Source: Hyphomicrobiales bacterium
GTDB taxonomy: Bacteria; Pseudomonadota; Alphaproteobacteria; Rhizobiales; Rhizobiaceae
DNA length: 64,000 nt
NCBI GenBank assembly: GCA_900467745.1
Contig: UBQW01000032.1
Coordinates: forward strand, 62,001 to 126,000
Reading direction: 5' to 3'
Of the stretch, positions 35,264-42,879 are shown one piece after another (within the stretch, counting starts at the first letter, position 1; each line of letters starts with the position of its first letter). A program made the translations under genes and the position numbers. The notes under the pieces were generated by a model. It worked only from the letters and a program-made list of their open reading frames with translations. It did not search any database and was not told where the DNA came from.

Positions 35264-35464
35264 TCAGTGAGTAGCAGCCCGGTTCAGCTTTGAAAGGCTC
35301 AAGATATAGTCGTCAGCGATGTCGGCAATCGCCATCGCGATCTCCGCGGGCGAGTATTCCATCTGCTTTTCGCCGAAGATCATTTGATGAACGGCTTCCT
35401 CGATCTGCTGACGGCAGGCCAACAAACGGTCCGCGTGGTTTATCTCAATGGCAGGTATCTGCAT
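35264..35464 (-). CDS. small hypothetical protein
   Basis: 66 residues beginning MQIPAIEINHAD and ending in a helix-rich segment (SPAEIAMAIADIADDYIL). A GGGGA site eight bases upstream supports the start; the frame extends to 35536. The alternating Ala/Asp/Ile pattern resembles short rhizobial proteins of unknown role. A 93-residue frame on the opposite strand (35384-35665) overlaps it and looks less protein-like. No function can be assigned. Confidence 0.5.
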   Translation of the reverse strand: MQIPAIEINHADRLLACRQQIEEAVHQMIFGEKQMEYSPAEIAMAIADIADDYILSLSKLNRAATH

Positions 35465-35820
35465 GACGTCAATCCCCATCTGCTGCGCCTGAAGTCGCGG
35501 TGTGCGGTGATTGCCCCGTTTTTGGAAAGCACCCACCTAACGTTAACCGAGCGCATGCCCCAATTTTACTCAACCATTATAAATGGGAACTCCAACTGCT
35601 TGCGTGAAATCGGCGTGACACCAGTTAAAGTGGTTCTTGGTGAAGAATACGCCCTTCTGATGTGACAAAGACAAGCGTTTCGGAGGATGGTTGTGGATAG
35701 TTTTTACGACGTTCGGAGAAGTCGTTAAAGATTTTGAGTGGCCGCTTTACTTTTAGTTGCATTTTTCTGCGGTGGCCCCATTATGCACCTGCATTCCTAT
35801 TGTTGCAGGCGAGGGACGCC
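35465..35820. other. 356-bp intergenic region upstream of XRE regulator
   Basis: AT-richer than its surroundings. It contains the palindrome TAACGTTA at 35538-35545 and an inverted repeat CCTGCA (35788-35793)/TGCAGG (35804-35809) directly upstream of the XRE gene, possibly its own operator. No convincing gene is seen. Confidence 0.4.
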
Positions 35821-36264
35821 ATGAAGGCGAAATCGACGAACGCGATCGACGGCTATGTCGGGGAGCGGGTGAGGCTGCGTCGCAAGATGCTCGGCATGAG
35901 CCAGGCCAGCCTTGCCGAAGCGTTGGGCATAACATTTCAGCAGATCCAGAAATATGAAAAGGGCATCAATCGCATCGGCGCCAGCCGCCTTTTGCGAATG
36001 GCCGAAATTTTTGGTGTAACCGTCGGATATTTCTTCGAGAACGGCACCTCCAGTGCCGGTGAAGACGGCAGCCGTCCGGAGACGGACGCAGTCGCCGCTT
36101 TCATGGCCTCGAAGGAGGGGTTGGCGCTCGGCAAGGCCTTCATCGCCATCGAAGACCCGAACGTGCGGCAGAAACTACTCGCTTTGACCCGCAGCCTCGG
36201 TTCGCCTGGCATCGTGATCAATGATCGCTACGGTGCGGACCAGACGGAGCACGAAGGCACCTAG
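35821..36264 (+). CDS. XRE-family helix-turn-helix regulator
   Basis: A 147-residue protein. The XRE DNA-binding domain (about 10-66) contains GERVRLRRKMLGMSQASLAEALG, split here as the first two helices, then ITFQQIQKYEKGINRIGASRL, the classic turn. The C-terminal half is acidic and unassigned. Rhizobia carry many such short regulators, related to SinR/phage-type repressors and to PraR. The start at 35821 excludes a poorly supported N-terminal extension to 35734. Confidence 0.85.
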   Translation: MKAKSTNAIDGYVGERVRLRRKMLGMSQASLAEALGITFQQIQKYEKGINRIGASRLLRMAEIFGVTVGYFFENGTSSAGEDGSRPETDAVAAFMASKEGLALGKAFIAIEDPNVRQKLLALTRSLGSPGIVINDRYGADQTEHEGT

Positions 36265-36399
36265 AAAGATGCGCCAATCGCCCTTGTGCCTGATAATGCG
36301 AGTGGTTGTCTGCCCGTTTCTTTTTTTGGGTGACTGGCACTGACCTCGATCATCGAACCGCCAAGCTATTCGGATCGGATAATCTCAGCGCCGGCGACG

Positions 36400-37536
36400 A
36401 TGGCGCGCGTCACGCCGCTTCTGGCGCAATTCGGCATCACGCGCGTGGCCCGCCACACCGGGCTTGATCATATCGGTATACCTGTATGGTGCGCCTACGC
36501 ACCGAACGCACCCTCTGCTGTCGTGGCACAAGGGAAGGGACTGTCAGACGTTGATGCACGCGTCTCGGCAGTCATGGAGGCGCTCGAACGGGCTGTTGCC
36601 AGCCGACCGGCGGTGTCAACATTTCGCGCCACCGTCCAGGAATTGCGCGACAACGGTCATCCTCTGACAACGCTCGAGTGTTTGATCGGCTTGCACCAAG
36701 CAGATATCGGTCCGCATGAGCCGGTCGAGTGGGTGAAAGGGCGCGAATTGATATCGGGCGGGATGATCCATGTCCCGTTCGAGGCTGTTATCTTAAACCG
36801 CACCAGACAAACGCGCTTCTGGATGTCGTCCGACGGACTGGCGTCGGGAAACACTATCGACGAAGCCATCTTGCATGGCATGCTCGAACGCATCGAGCGG
36901 GATGCATATGTGCTATGGCAGATCAGCGACGAGAGCGTCAGGCACTCCCGATGTGTGGACCCGGCATTGTTCCGCGACGATGTTCTTGATCGGCTGTTGG
37001 AGAGGATAAAATCCTCCGGCCTGGTCCTCAAACTGTTTGATATAACCAGCGATGTCGCCATTCCCTGTTTTACCGCCTTGCTCGGACCACGGGCCGCCCT
37101 GTCGGGCGCAGCTGTGCGTTTTGCCGAAGTGACGGGCGGGAGTGGTGCCCATCCATCAGCCGTGCGTGCAGCCATTCGCGCGATAACCGAGGCAGCTCAG
37201 TCGCGCCTGACCTTTATCAGCGGAGCGCGTGACGACATTGCGCCGACGGCCTTTCAAGCGCTGCTGCCCGCCGAGCTGCGTGTCAGTTTCACGAGCAGGC
37301 CAACGGTGCCCCCGCCGCCGTCTGTTGCGAAGAGTCTATCCTTGCAGAAGTATCTGGATCATACGACGGACAAGCTGCGCGCCGCCCGGATTGCAACGGT
37401 GGCTGCTGTGCAGCTTAGTCACCCGGATCTTCCATTCGCCGTGGTCAAGGTGTTGATACCGGATCTGGAAAATCCAGACGGAAAGCGAGCCCGGCGTTTC
37501 GGCAATCGGGCTCTTTCGAGCGCCTTTCTTTTCTAG
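36400..37536 (+). CDS. YcaO-domain protein (stand-alone)
   Basis: 378 residues from the first ATG. YcaO hallmarks are EALERA at 60-65, the SDGLASGNTIDEA segment from 143 with ERIERDA ending at 169, and TEAAQSRLTFISGARDD at 263-279; together they form the ATP/Mg site. YcaO enzymes activate peptide backbone amides to make azolines, amidines or thioamides. There is no Pro-rich C-terminus as in azoline-forming cyclodehydratases. No TfuA, E1-like or ThiF-like partner is nearby. In-frame codons 36334-36399 encode a stretch (SYSDRIISAPAT) that resembles the usual family N-terminus, so translation may begin upstream at a non-ATG codon. Confidence 0.85.
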   Translation: MARVTPLLAQFGITRVARHTGLDHIGIPVWCAYAPNAPSAVVAQGKGLSDVDARVSAVMEALERAVASRPAVSTFRATVQELRDNGHPLTTLECLIGLHQADIGPHEPVEWVKGRELISGGMIHVPFEAVILNRTRQTRFWMSSDGLASGNTIDEAILHGMLERIERDAYVLWQISDESVRHSRCVDPALFRDDVLDRLLERIKSSGLVLKLFDITSDVAIPCFTALLGPRAALSGAAVRFAEVTGGSGAHPSAVRAAIRAITEAAQSRLTFISGARDDIAPTAFQALLPAELRVSFTSRPTVPPPPSVAKSLSLQKYLDHTTDKLRAARIATVAAVQLSHPDLPFAVVKVLIPDLENPDGKRARRFGNRALSSAFLF

Positions 37537-37660
37537 GTCTTCTATCCTGGCAGCTGCAAGGCAATCCCGCGAGATAACACCCTGAAGTTGTTTCACACTT
37601 TATTCACGGGCGCTGCGCGTGTCGCCGGCTTATGTTGCCTCGGATTGGCGGAGAGCAAAG

Positions 37661-37918
37661 ATGAGTGCAATGCCTGAAGACCACGGGGATGATCACGGCG
37701 ACAACGCAAGATCGCCAGAGGATATCAAGGAGCTTGCGGCACTCGCGCGCCTTATCAGCTACGCGCGCGCTGCTGCGGAAGATGTCGAACTTGTCGGCGC
37801 AGTCCATTGGCTCGAGCTTGCAATGCAGGCTGTAAAGCGGGAAATTCTCGCCTCGCCGCACCTGGAAATCGTCGCGCCGCACCTTACGACCGTCACTGAC
37901 AGCCGAAGCACCCATTGA
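37661..37918 (+). CDS. small hypothetical protein
   Basis: 85 residues with an acidic, His/Asp-rich N-terminus (MPEDHGDDHGD) and an amphipathic helical core (SYARAAAEDVELVGAVHWLELA). A GGAGAG site precedes the ATG at 37661; the frame upstream to 37619 is weaker. No domain is recognised. It lies 124 bp after the YcaO gene on the same strand. It could be an unrelated rhizobial protein; a role as a YcaO partner or substrate is untested. Confidence 0.5.
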   Translation: MSAMPEDHGDDHGDNARSPEDIKELAALARLISYARAAAEDVELVGAVHWLELAMQAVKREILASPHLEIVAPHLTTVTDSRSTH

Positions 37919-37964
37919 TATTGTGATTGATATTCGTAAGCAGGCACGAGCGATAAGCCCGGAA

Positions 37965-38432
37965 TTAGCTCGGTTGTAGTACAGCTGTGGCAAGCATTTT
38001 CGAATAGATACACAAGGCGTTCGACCGGTTATAACCATTCGTCTTGTAATAGTTTGCAACACCACCGATCTGGCGCGACACGAGCCAAACCTGCAAGTAG
38101 CCGAGCTGGATCGCGGCACGCTCGACGTGAGTAAGCAGGGCCGTTCCAAATCCCATTCTCTGGTGCGATGGCGAAATTGCAATCTCTGCGACATACAAGC
38201 CGGTGCCGATTGCTGAGGTATGCGGTGATGCGAACGCGAAGCCAACGAGCTGGCCCTGACAGAACGCGCCGAGCCTGATGGCGTCCGGGGGCGAAGACAG
38301 CTCGATGAGCCGCCTCCTGGCGTTCTCTATTGTCCAATCCTCTTCCCATGGGGGCTCGCCATAGGCATTTACCAGAATATTGGCGCCGCCTAGCGCCTCT
38401 GCCTGATCAATTCGTCTTACGCTGAACGCCAT
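37965..38432 (-). CDS. GNAT-family N-acetyltransferase
   Basis: 155 residues. The acetyl-CoA-binding segment is readable as VAEIAISPSHQRMGFGTALL (motif A, Q/RxxGxG/A) in the middle, followed by the beta-strand and ALCIYSKM end typical of GNAT folds. ATG at 38432 starts MAFSVRRID; the longer frame to 38615 runs through intergenic sequence. The substrate is unknown. It is convergent with the preceding small gene. Confidence 0.8.
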   Translation of the reverse strand: MAFSVRRIDQAEALGGANILVNAYGEPPWEEDWTIENARRRLIELSSPPDAIRLGAFCQGQLVGFAFASPHTSAIGTGLYVAEIAISPSHQRMGFGTALLTHVERAAIQLGYLQVWLVSRQIGGVANYYKTNGYNRSNALCIYSKMLATAVLQPS

Positions 38433-38808
38433 GCCGAACCTTCTGCTGATCGATGTCTTCGTTGCGGCAACAGGACCAATTATGCACAAACGAGCCCTTT
38501 GATGTTGTGACTTCGCCGTGACACATTCGGTGCTCCGTCGTTGTTGATGGTCAGATTTACTCGACTGGAGCAATTCGGCCGTGGCCGTCACTTGTTCTGG
38601 CGTCGCAAACACCATCTACCGTGATTTTGCTGCTGGGTCGTTCGACATCGCTCCGAGGTAGCTGCGGACAGATCTCTTTTCAACAAGTGGGCCGAAATGC
38701 GGCGCCGAACTGCGGCTTTCCAAGGGTGTCCAGATGTTGACTTTATCATTCAAGCATTCCAAATGGCTTCCTTAACTGTTGATCTCAGACCGCCTGGAGA
38801 ATGGATGA
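38433..38808. other. 376-bp intergenic region
   Basis: Separates the leftward GNAT gene from the rightward GT8-like gene and must hold both promoters. A TTGACT box starts near 38738, but no good -10 follows. No palindrome or coding sequence stands out. Confidence 0.4.
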
Positions 38809-39507
38809 ATGGCCGAATTAAAAGTCTATATCGGATGGGATTCCCGCGAGGATATCGCCTTTCAGGTCGCTAAGGCTACCTTGCTCGAGAAGGCATCCAT
38901 CGACGTTGAAGTCCATCCTATCAAGCTGCAGGAGCTCGTTGATCAGGGTGTCTACACCCGTGAAGTAGACCCCTTGGCGTCGACCGAATTCACCTATTCC
39001 CGTTTCTTCACGCCCTGGCTTGCCGATTATAAGGGCTGGGCGCTGTTTTGCGACTGTGATTTTCTGTTCTTCGGGGATGTGGCGGAGCTGCTGCGCTACA
39101 AGGACGATACGAAGGCTGTTGCTTGCGTCCATCACGACTACACGCCCAAGGAAGGCGTGAAGATGGATGGCAAGGTGCAGACAAATTACCCTCGCAAGAA
39201 CTGGTCTTCGTTCATGCTGTTTAATTGCGAGCACCCTTCCACCCGCCAGCTGACACCCGAGCTCGTCAACTCACAGACCGGCGCCTATCTCCACCGCCTG
39301 CAATGGGCCAAGGACAGTGAAATCGGCGAGATCCCGGAAGAGTGGAACTGGTTGGAGGGCTGGAGCACCAAGCCCACGCAGGGTTTTCCAAAAGGCGTCC
39401 ATTACACCAACGGCGGCCCTTGGTTCCATAACTGGCAGGACGTCGAATACGCGGATGTGTGGCTAGAAAAGGCTCGCGGGCTCGATCCTCATTTCGCACC
39501 TGTGTGA
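38809..39507 (+). CDS. glycosyltransferase, GT8-like
   Basis: A 232-residue cytoplasmic protein starting KVYIGWDSREDIAFQVAK, the opening strand and helix of GT-A enzymes. The metal-binding DxD motif is FCDCDFLFF near residue 84. A GGP-W-H segment near the end (YTNGGPWFHNW) resembles the GT8 C-terminal motif. It probably transfers a hexose to a surface glycan. A GGAGA site precedes the start, and the next gene begins 5 bp downstream. Confidence 0.75.
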   Translation: MAELKVYIGWDSREDIAFQVAKATLLEKASIDVEVHPIKLQELVDQGVYTREVDPLASTEFTYSRFFTPWLADYKGWALFCDCDFLFFGDVAELLRYKDDTKAVACVHHDYTPKEGVKMDGKVQTNYPRKNWSSFMLFNCEHPSTRQLTPELVNSQTGAYLHRLQWAKDSEIGEIPEEWNWLEGWSTKPTQGFPKGVHYTNGGPWFHNWQDVEYADVWLEKARGLDPHFAPV

Positions 39508-39511
39508 TCCC

Positions 39512-40057
39512 GTGAACCTCGGCTTTGTGGTTCGCCTGCGCGCTACCTTGTCGCGCGGGGCGTTGCGGATCGGCAAGGGCGCGAACATGCGATATCTGCC
39601 AAAGCTTCGCTATCGCAACGGCAGGATTGAAATCGGGGACCGGCTTTTCACTCGATGTGGAGTCGTCCTCGATGCCCAAAGCGGCGCGATCGAGATCGGG
39701 AGCGAGGTATCGATAAACGATTACTCGATCGTGCTCGGACATGGTGGCGTCACGATCGGCGACGGTACCCGGATTGCGGCGCACGTCGTCATCGTCTCGT
39801 TCGAGCACAGCTATGACGACGCCACGCTCCCCATCAAGGATCAGCCAATCAAAAAAGGCAGGGTCGAAATCGGTAAGGACGTCTGGATCGGCGCTGGCGC
39901 CAAGGTGCTTGCCGGCACCAAGATCGCCGATGGGTGCGTGATCGGTGCAAACAGCGTGATCAAGGGGGCAACGGAGCCGTTTGGCGTCTATGCTGGGTCG
40001 CCTGCGCGTTTGGTCAAAAGGCGCGGATTGCCCGACACGACTAGGAGGGAACAATGA
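39512..40057 (+). CDS. hexapeptide-repeat (left-handed beta-helix) acetyltransferase
   Basis: 181 residues with many [LIV]GxxxX repeats from about residue 40 to 160 (EIGDRLFT, EIGSEVSI, TIGDGTRI, EIGKDVWIGAGAKVLAG). The catalytic-type His and the loop around SFEHSY are typical of NodL/maltose acetyltransferase relatives. It probably O-acetylates a surface sugar. The start is a GTG, and its stop overlaps the start of the next gene by 4 bp. Confidence 0.85.
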   Translation: MNLGFVVRLRATLSRGALRIGKGANMRYLPKLRYRNGRIEIGDRLFTRCGVVLDAQSGAIEIGSEVSINDYSIVLGHGGVTIGDGTRIAAHVVIVSFEHSYDDATLPIKDQPIKKGRVEIGKDVWIGAGAKVLAGTKIADGCVIGANSVIKGATEPFGVYAGSPARLVKRRGLPDTTRREQ

Positions 40058-40920
40058 CCGACGGGCATGGAGATACCGATTCAAAAAAGGCGAACGCTGC
40101 CGCCGAGGAGTGGAAATCTCTCCTGGCAGGATACAGCGATGTTGTCTTGGTCGCAAACAGCGATGAAGTGAACATCGAGGAGCTCAAGGCGCGCTTTCCC
40201 GACACCACGCTTTTTATCTTCTTCAACAAGGTCTTCAAGGTTCTGAATGAGCCCTTCACCCGTCCTTCGCTGCTTCTGTCGAGAAGCGGAACCCTGGGTG
40301 CCAACCTCGTGAAGAGCGGTAAAGTCGACAAGGTCCTGCCCTATTTCGACATGCGCACTTTCCACGGTGTGGTGAACGTCAAGGCGGGGCCGAACGAGCA
40401 ACTCAGTCCGGCATCTGCGTTCGGCGATGTTCATGTCAGACACCTTGATCTGACAGAGGTGTTTACGCCGTTCTATCCACCCACAAGCGTGCCCACGACT
40501 GGGTTCGCGCTCTGCTTCTGGCTGACAACGCTTGATCTTGGTGCAAGAATCACGCTGGCCGGTTTTTCGTCGAAGCGAAGCGAGCGCTACAAGGTGCTCG
40601 ATGTTCACGACTGGACTTTCGAACAGGTGCTCTTGCGTCTGATGTTCCGCAAAGGGAAGATCAATATCGTCGGAAGAGAAGCGGCCAATCCATATGCGAA
40701 CCTTTCGGCCCACTTTCCCGAGTACACGCCCGCCGATATTGCGCTAACCGCCAATGAGATCATTGACGAACGGCTCGGCAACCTGAGTTCGATCGTCGAC
40801 CGCCTGATGGATGTCACCCGCTTTCTCCGCTTTGTCGATCGGACCTGGAAGAGCCTGAAGCCAAAATCACGCAAGCAGCGGCGATGGGACGAGATGGAAA
40901 AGAAAAAGACCGATCGGTGA
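40054..40920 (+). CDS. putative GT29 (sialyltransferase-like) glycosyltransferase
   Basis: 288 residues with features resembling sialyl motifs: a Rossmann-like start (VVLVANSDEV, 30-39) and FFN at 56-58, as in the L motif; PTTGF at 147-151 with ITLAGF ending near 171, as in the S motif; and HDWTFE at 185-190, which fits the H-x4-E VS motif. GT29 enzymes use CMP-activated sugars (sialic acid, perhaps Kdo). The motif fit is visual and partial, so a different GT-B-like or an unknown role is possible. It is third in a tightly packed operon with the GT8-like and acetyltransferase genes. The C-terminus is basic. Confidence 0.45.
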   Translation: MTDGHGDTDSKKANAAAEEWKSLLAGYSDVVLVANSDEVNIEELKARFPDTTLFIFFNKVFKVLNEPFTRPSLLLSRSGTLGANLVKSGKVDKVLPYFDMRTFHGVVNVKAGPNEQLSPASAFGDVHVRHLDLTEVFTPFYPPTSVPTTGFALCFWLTTLDLGARITLAGFSSKRSERYKVLDVHDWTFEQVLLRLMFRKGKINIVGREAANPYANLSAHFPEYTPADIALTANEIIDERLGNLSSIVDRLMDVTRFLRFVDRTWKSLKPKSRKQRRWDEMEKKKTDR

Positions 40921-41139
40921 GCTGCAACGGGCCGTGATCTTCATTCCATACCGCGCGATGATGAGCTGAGCGACGTGTAACAAGCTCACCCTTGCAAACG
41001 CAGTCCATTCGTACAATCCTGCCGCGGCAGTCGTTTTATGTTTGATGATGGTGGTCGAAGCCCGGCCACTGAATGGACGTGCGACTTGCCGGCAGCCAGA
41101 GAATGTCGCGGCAATCGATGTTGACTGCTTCGGAGACGG

Positions 41140-42840
41140 ATGATGATTGCTACGCCCATCGACCCGACTGATCCGTGGCTGCGCCAGGCGCAGACATTCC
41201 CGGTTCTATCCTTCGAGATGATCGAGCGCGCCAAGGCCTATGGTCTCGAAGAGAAGGTGACTAAGGATACCATCGTTTTTGAGCGCGGCCAGCGCACGAT
41301 CGACTTCTTCCTTGTGCTGGAGGGGGAGATCGAGTTGTTCATCGATGATGTCAGGCGGGGTCGCCGCTTGGTCTTCACCTATCACCCAGGCCAGTTTTCC
41401 GGCGAACAGAACATCTTCACGAAGCGGCCCATGCTTCTGACCGGGCTGGCAAAAGCCGGTTCGCGCCTGTTGCGGATCACCAATCGCGATTTCCATAGCT
41501 TTATCACGGGCGAGCCCGATATCGGCGAGACGATCATCCGATCCTACATCCTGCGCCGCGCCGGTTTCGTGCGCCATTCCGAAGGTGGCGTCTTGTTGAT
41601 CGGGGACCGGCACCACGGTGACGTTCTGCGTATCCAGCGCTTTCTCACGCGTAACCTCTATCCTGTCGCAGTCGTCGACCCCGCGATCGAGCCGACGGCT
41701 TTGCCCCTGATGCAGAAACTGGCAGTGACCCCAGATATGCTTCCTGTCGTCGTGACGCCTGACAGGAAAGTCTGGTCGCGTCCGCCCAACGCCGCACTCG
41801 CTGATCTGGTTGGCATCAATGAGCCTCCGGAGGCAGACACCATCTATGACGTTGCGGTCGTCGGTGCCGGGCCTGCCGGTCTGGCAGCATCGGTTTATGG
41901 CGCCTCAGAAGGTCTTAGCACCATCGTGCTTGAAACAATGGCGCCTGGCGGGCAGGCGGGCACCTCATCAAAAATCGAAAACTACCTCGGCTTTCCCACT
42001 GGTATCTCCGGCCAGGCGCTGGCCGGCCGGGCGCATATTCAAGCGCAGAAGTTCGGCGCCAGGATTTCGGTCTCGCATGAGGTCATGACGCTCGATTGCT
42101 CCTCGCATCCCTATAGGCTCGTTCTTGACGACAAAACGTCCTTGCGCGCGCGCTCGATCGTGATCGCGACAGGCGCGCGCTACCGAAAGCTCGACGTGTT
42201 GAACTACGACAAGTTCGAAGGGCAGGGCATCCACTACGCGGCAACAGCCATGGAGGCCCAGATCTGCGCGGATGAAAATATCGTCGTTGTCGGCGGTGGC
42301 AATTCCGCGGGTCAAGCGGCAGTCTTTCTGTCACGAACGGTCCGGCACGTACACATGCTGATGCGCAGCGGCATCGCGTCAACCATGTCGGATTATCTCG
42401 TTCAGCGCATCGAGCGGTCGCCGCGCATCAGTCTCTACCAGCAAGCTGAAATCGCCGCGCTGCATGGCGAAAAGTCATTGAACGGCGTGACCTGGATCGA
42501 TCATCGCACAGGAGAACGCCATGAGTTGGCGGCCACCAACATCTTCGTCATGATCGGTGCATCCCCGAATACCGGTTGGCTCGATGGCTGCCTCGATCTT
42601 GACCAGCACGGGTTCGTCAAGACGGGCATGGTTGCGACGGAGCATAGCCCCGCGTCGCCCTATGCAACCTCGAAAGACGGCATCTTCGCGGTCGGTGATG
42701 TACGCGCCGGTTCGGTCAAGCGCGTCGCCTCCGCCGTGGGCGAAGGGTCAGTGGTGATTGCGGCGATCCACCAGTTCCTGGAGCGTGAGCGCCAAAGCGA
42801 GCATGACGATCCGGTACTGAGCGCGACCGCTGTGCGATAA
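41140..42840 (+). CDS. cyclic-nucleotide-binding-domain/thioredoxin-reductase-like flavoprotein without CxxC
   Basis: 566 residues in three parts: a cNMP-binding-type beta-roll (about 25-135), a middle domain of about 80 residues that looks like a glutaredoxin fold without cysteines, and a thioredoxin-reductase-like flavoprotein (FAD GAGPAG at 242-247, NAD(P) GGGNSAG at 385-391). At the position of the redox CATC of TrxR, the sequence is HYAATAMEA (365-373), so both cysteines are missing. It therefore cannot reduce thioredoxin by the usual route. It may be an NAD(P)H sensor or oxidoreductase. It is convergent with the Kef-like operon. Confidence 0.85.
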   Translation: MMIATPIDPTDPWLRQAQTFPVLSFEMIERAKAYGLEEKVTKDTIVFERGQRTIDFFLVLEGEIELFIDDVRRGRRLVFTYHPGQFSGEQNIFTKRPMLLTGLAKAGSRLLRITNRDFHSFITGEPDIGETIIRSYILRRAGFVRHSEGGVLLIGDRHHGDVLRIQRFLTRNLYPVAVVDPAIEPTALPLMQKLAVTPDMLPVVVTPDRKVWSRPPNAALADLVGINEPPEADTIYDVAVVGAGPAGLAASVYGASEGLSTIVLETMAPGGQAGTSSKIENYLGFPTGISGQALAGRAHIQAQKFGARISVSHEVMTLDCSSHPYRLVLDDKTSLRARSIVIATGARYRKLDVLNYDKFEGQGIHYAATAMEAQICADENIVVVGGGNSAGQAAVFLSRTVRHVHMLMRSGIASTMSDYLVQRIERSPRISLYQQAEIAALHGEKSLNGVTWIDHRTGERHELAATNIFVMIGASPNTGWLDGCLDLDQHGFVKTGMVATEHSPASPYATSKDGIFAVGDVRAGSVKRVASAVGEGSVVIAAIHQFLERERQSEHDDPVLSATAVR

Positions 42841-42879
42841 CAGCAGCGACCACGGCTTGACCGCCAGACTACTGACCGC

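Noticed and set aside
35384..35665. 93-codon plus-strand frame
   Set aside because: Overlaps a minus-strand frame (35264-35464) with a better ribosome site and a more protein-like composition. The plus frame lacks a ribosome site and family resemblance.
36400..37918. Complete RiPP (modified peptide) biosynthesis cluster around YcaO
   Set aside because: No transporter, protease, dehydrogenase or partner protein adjoins YcaO, and the flanking genes (XRE regulator, GNAT) are not specific. A cluster is therefore not claimed.
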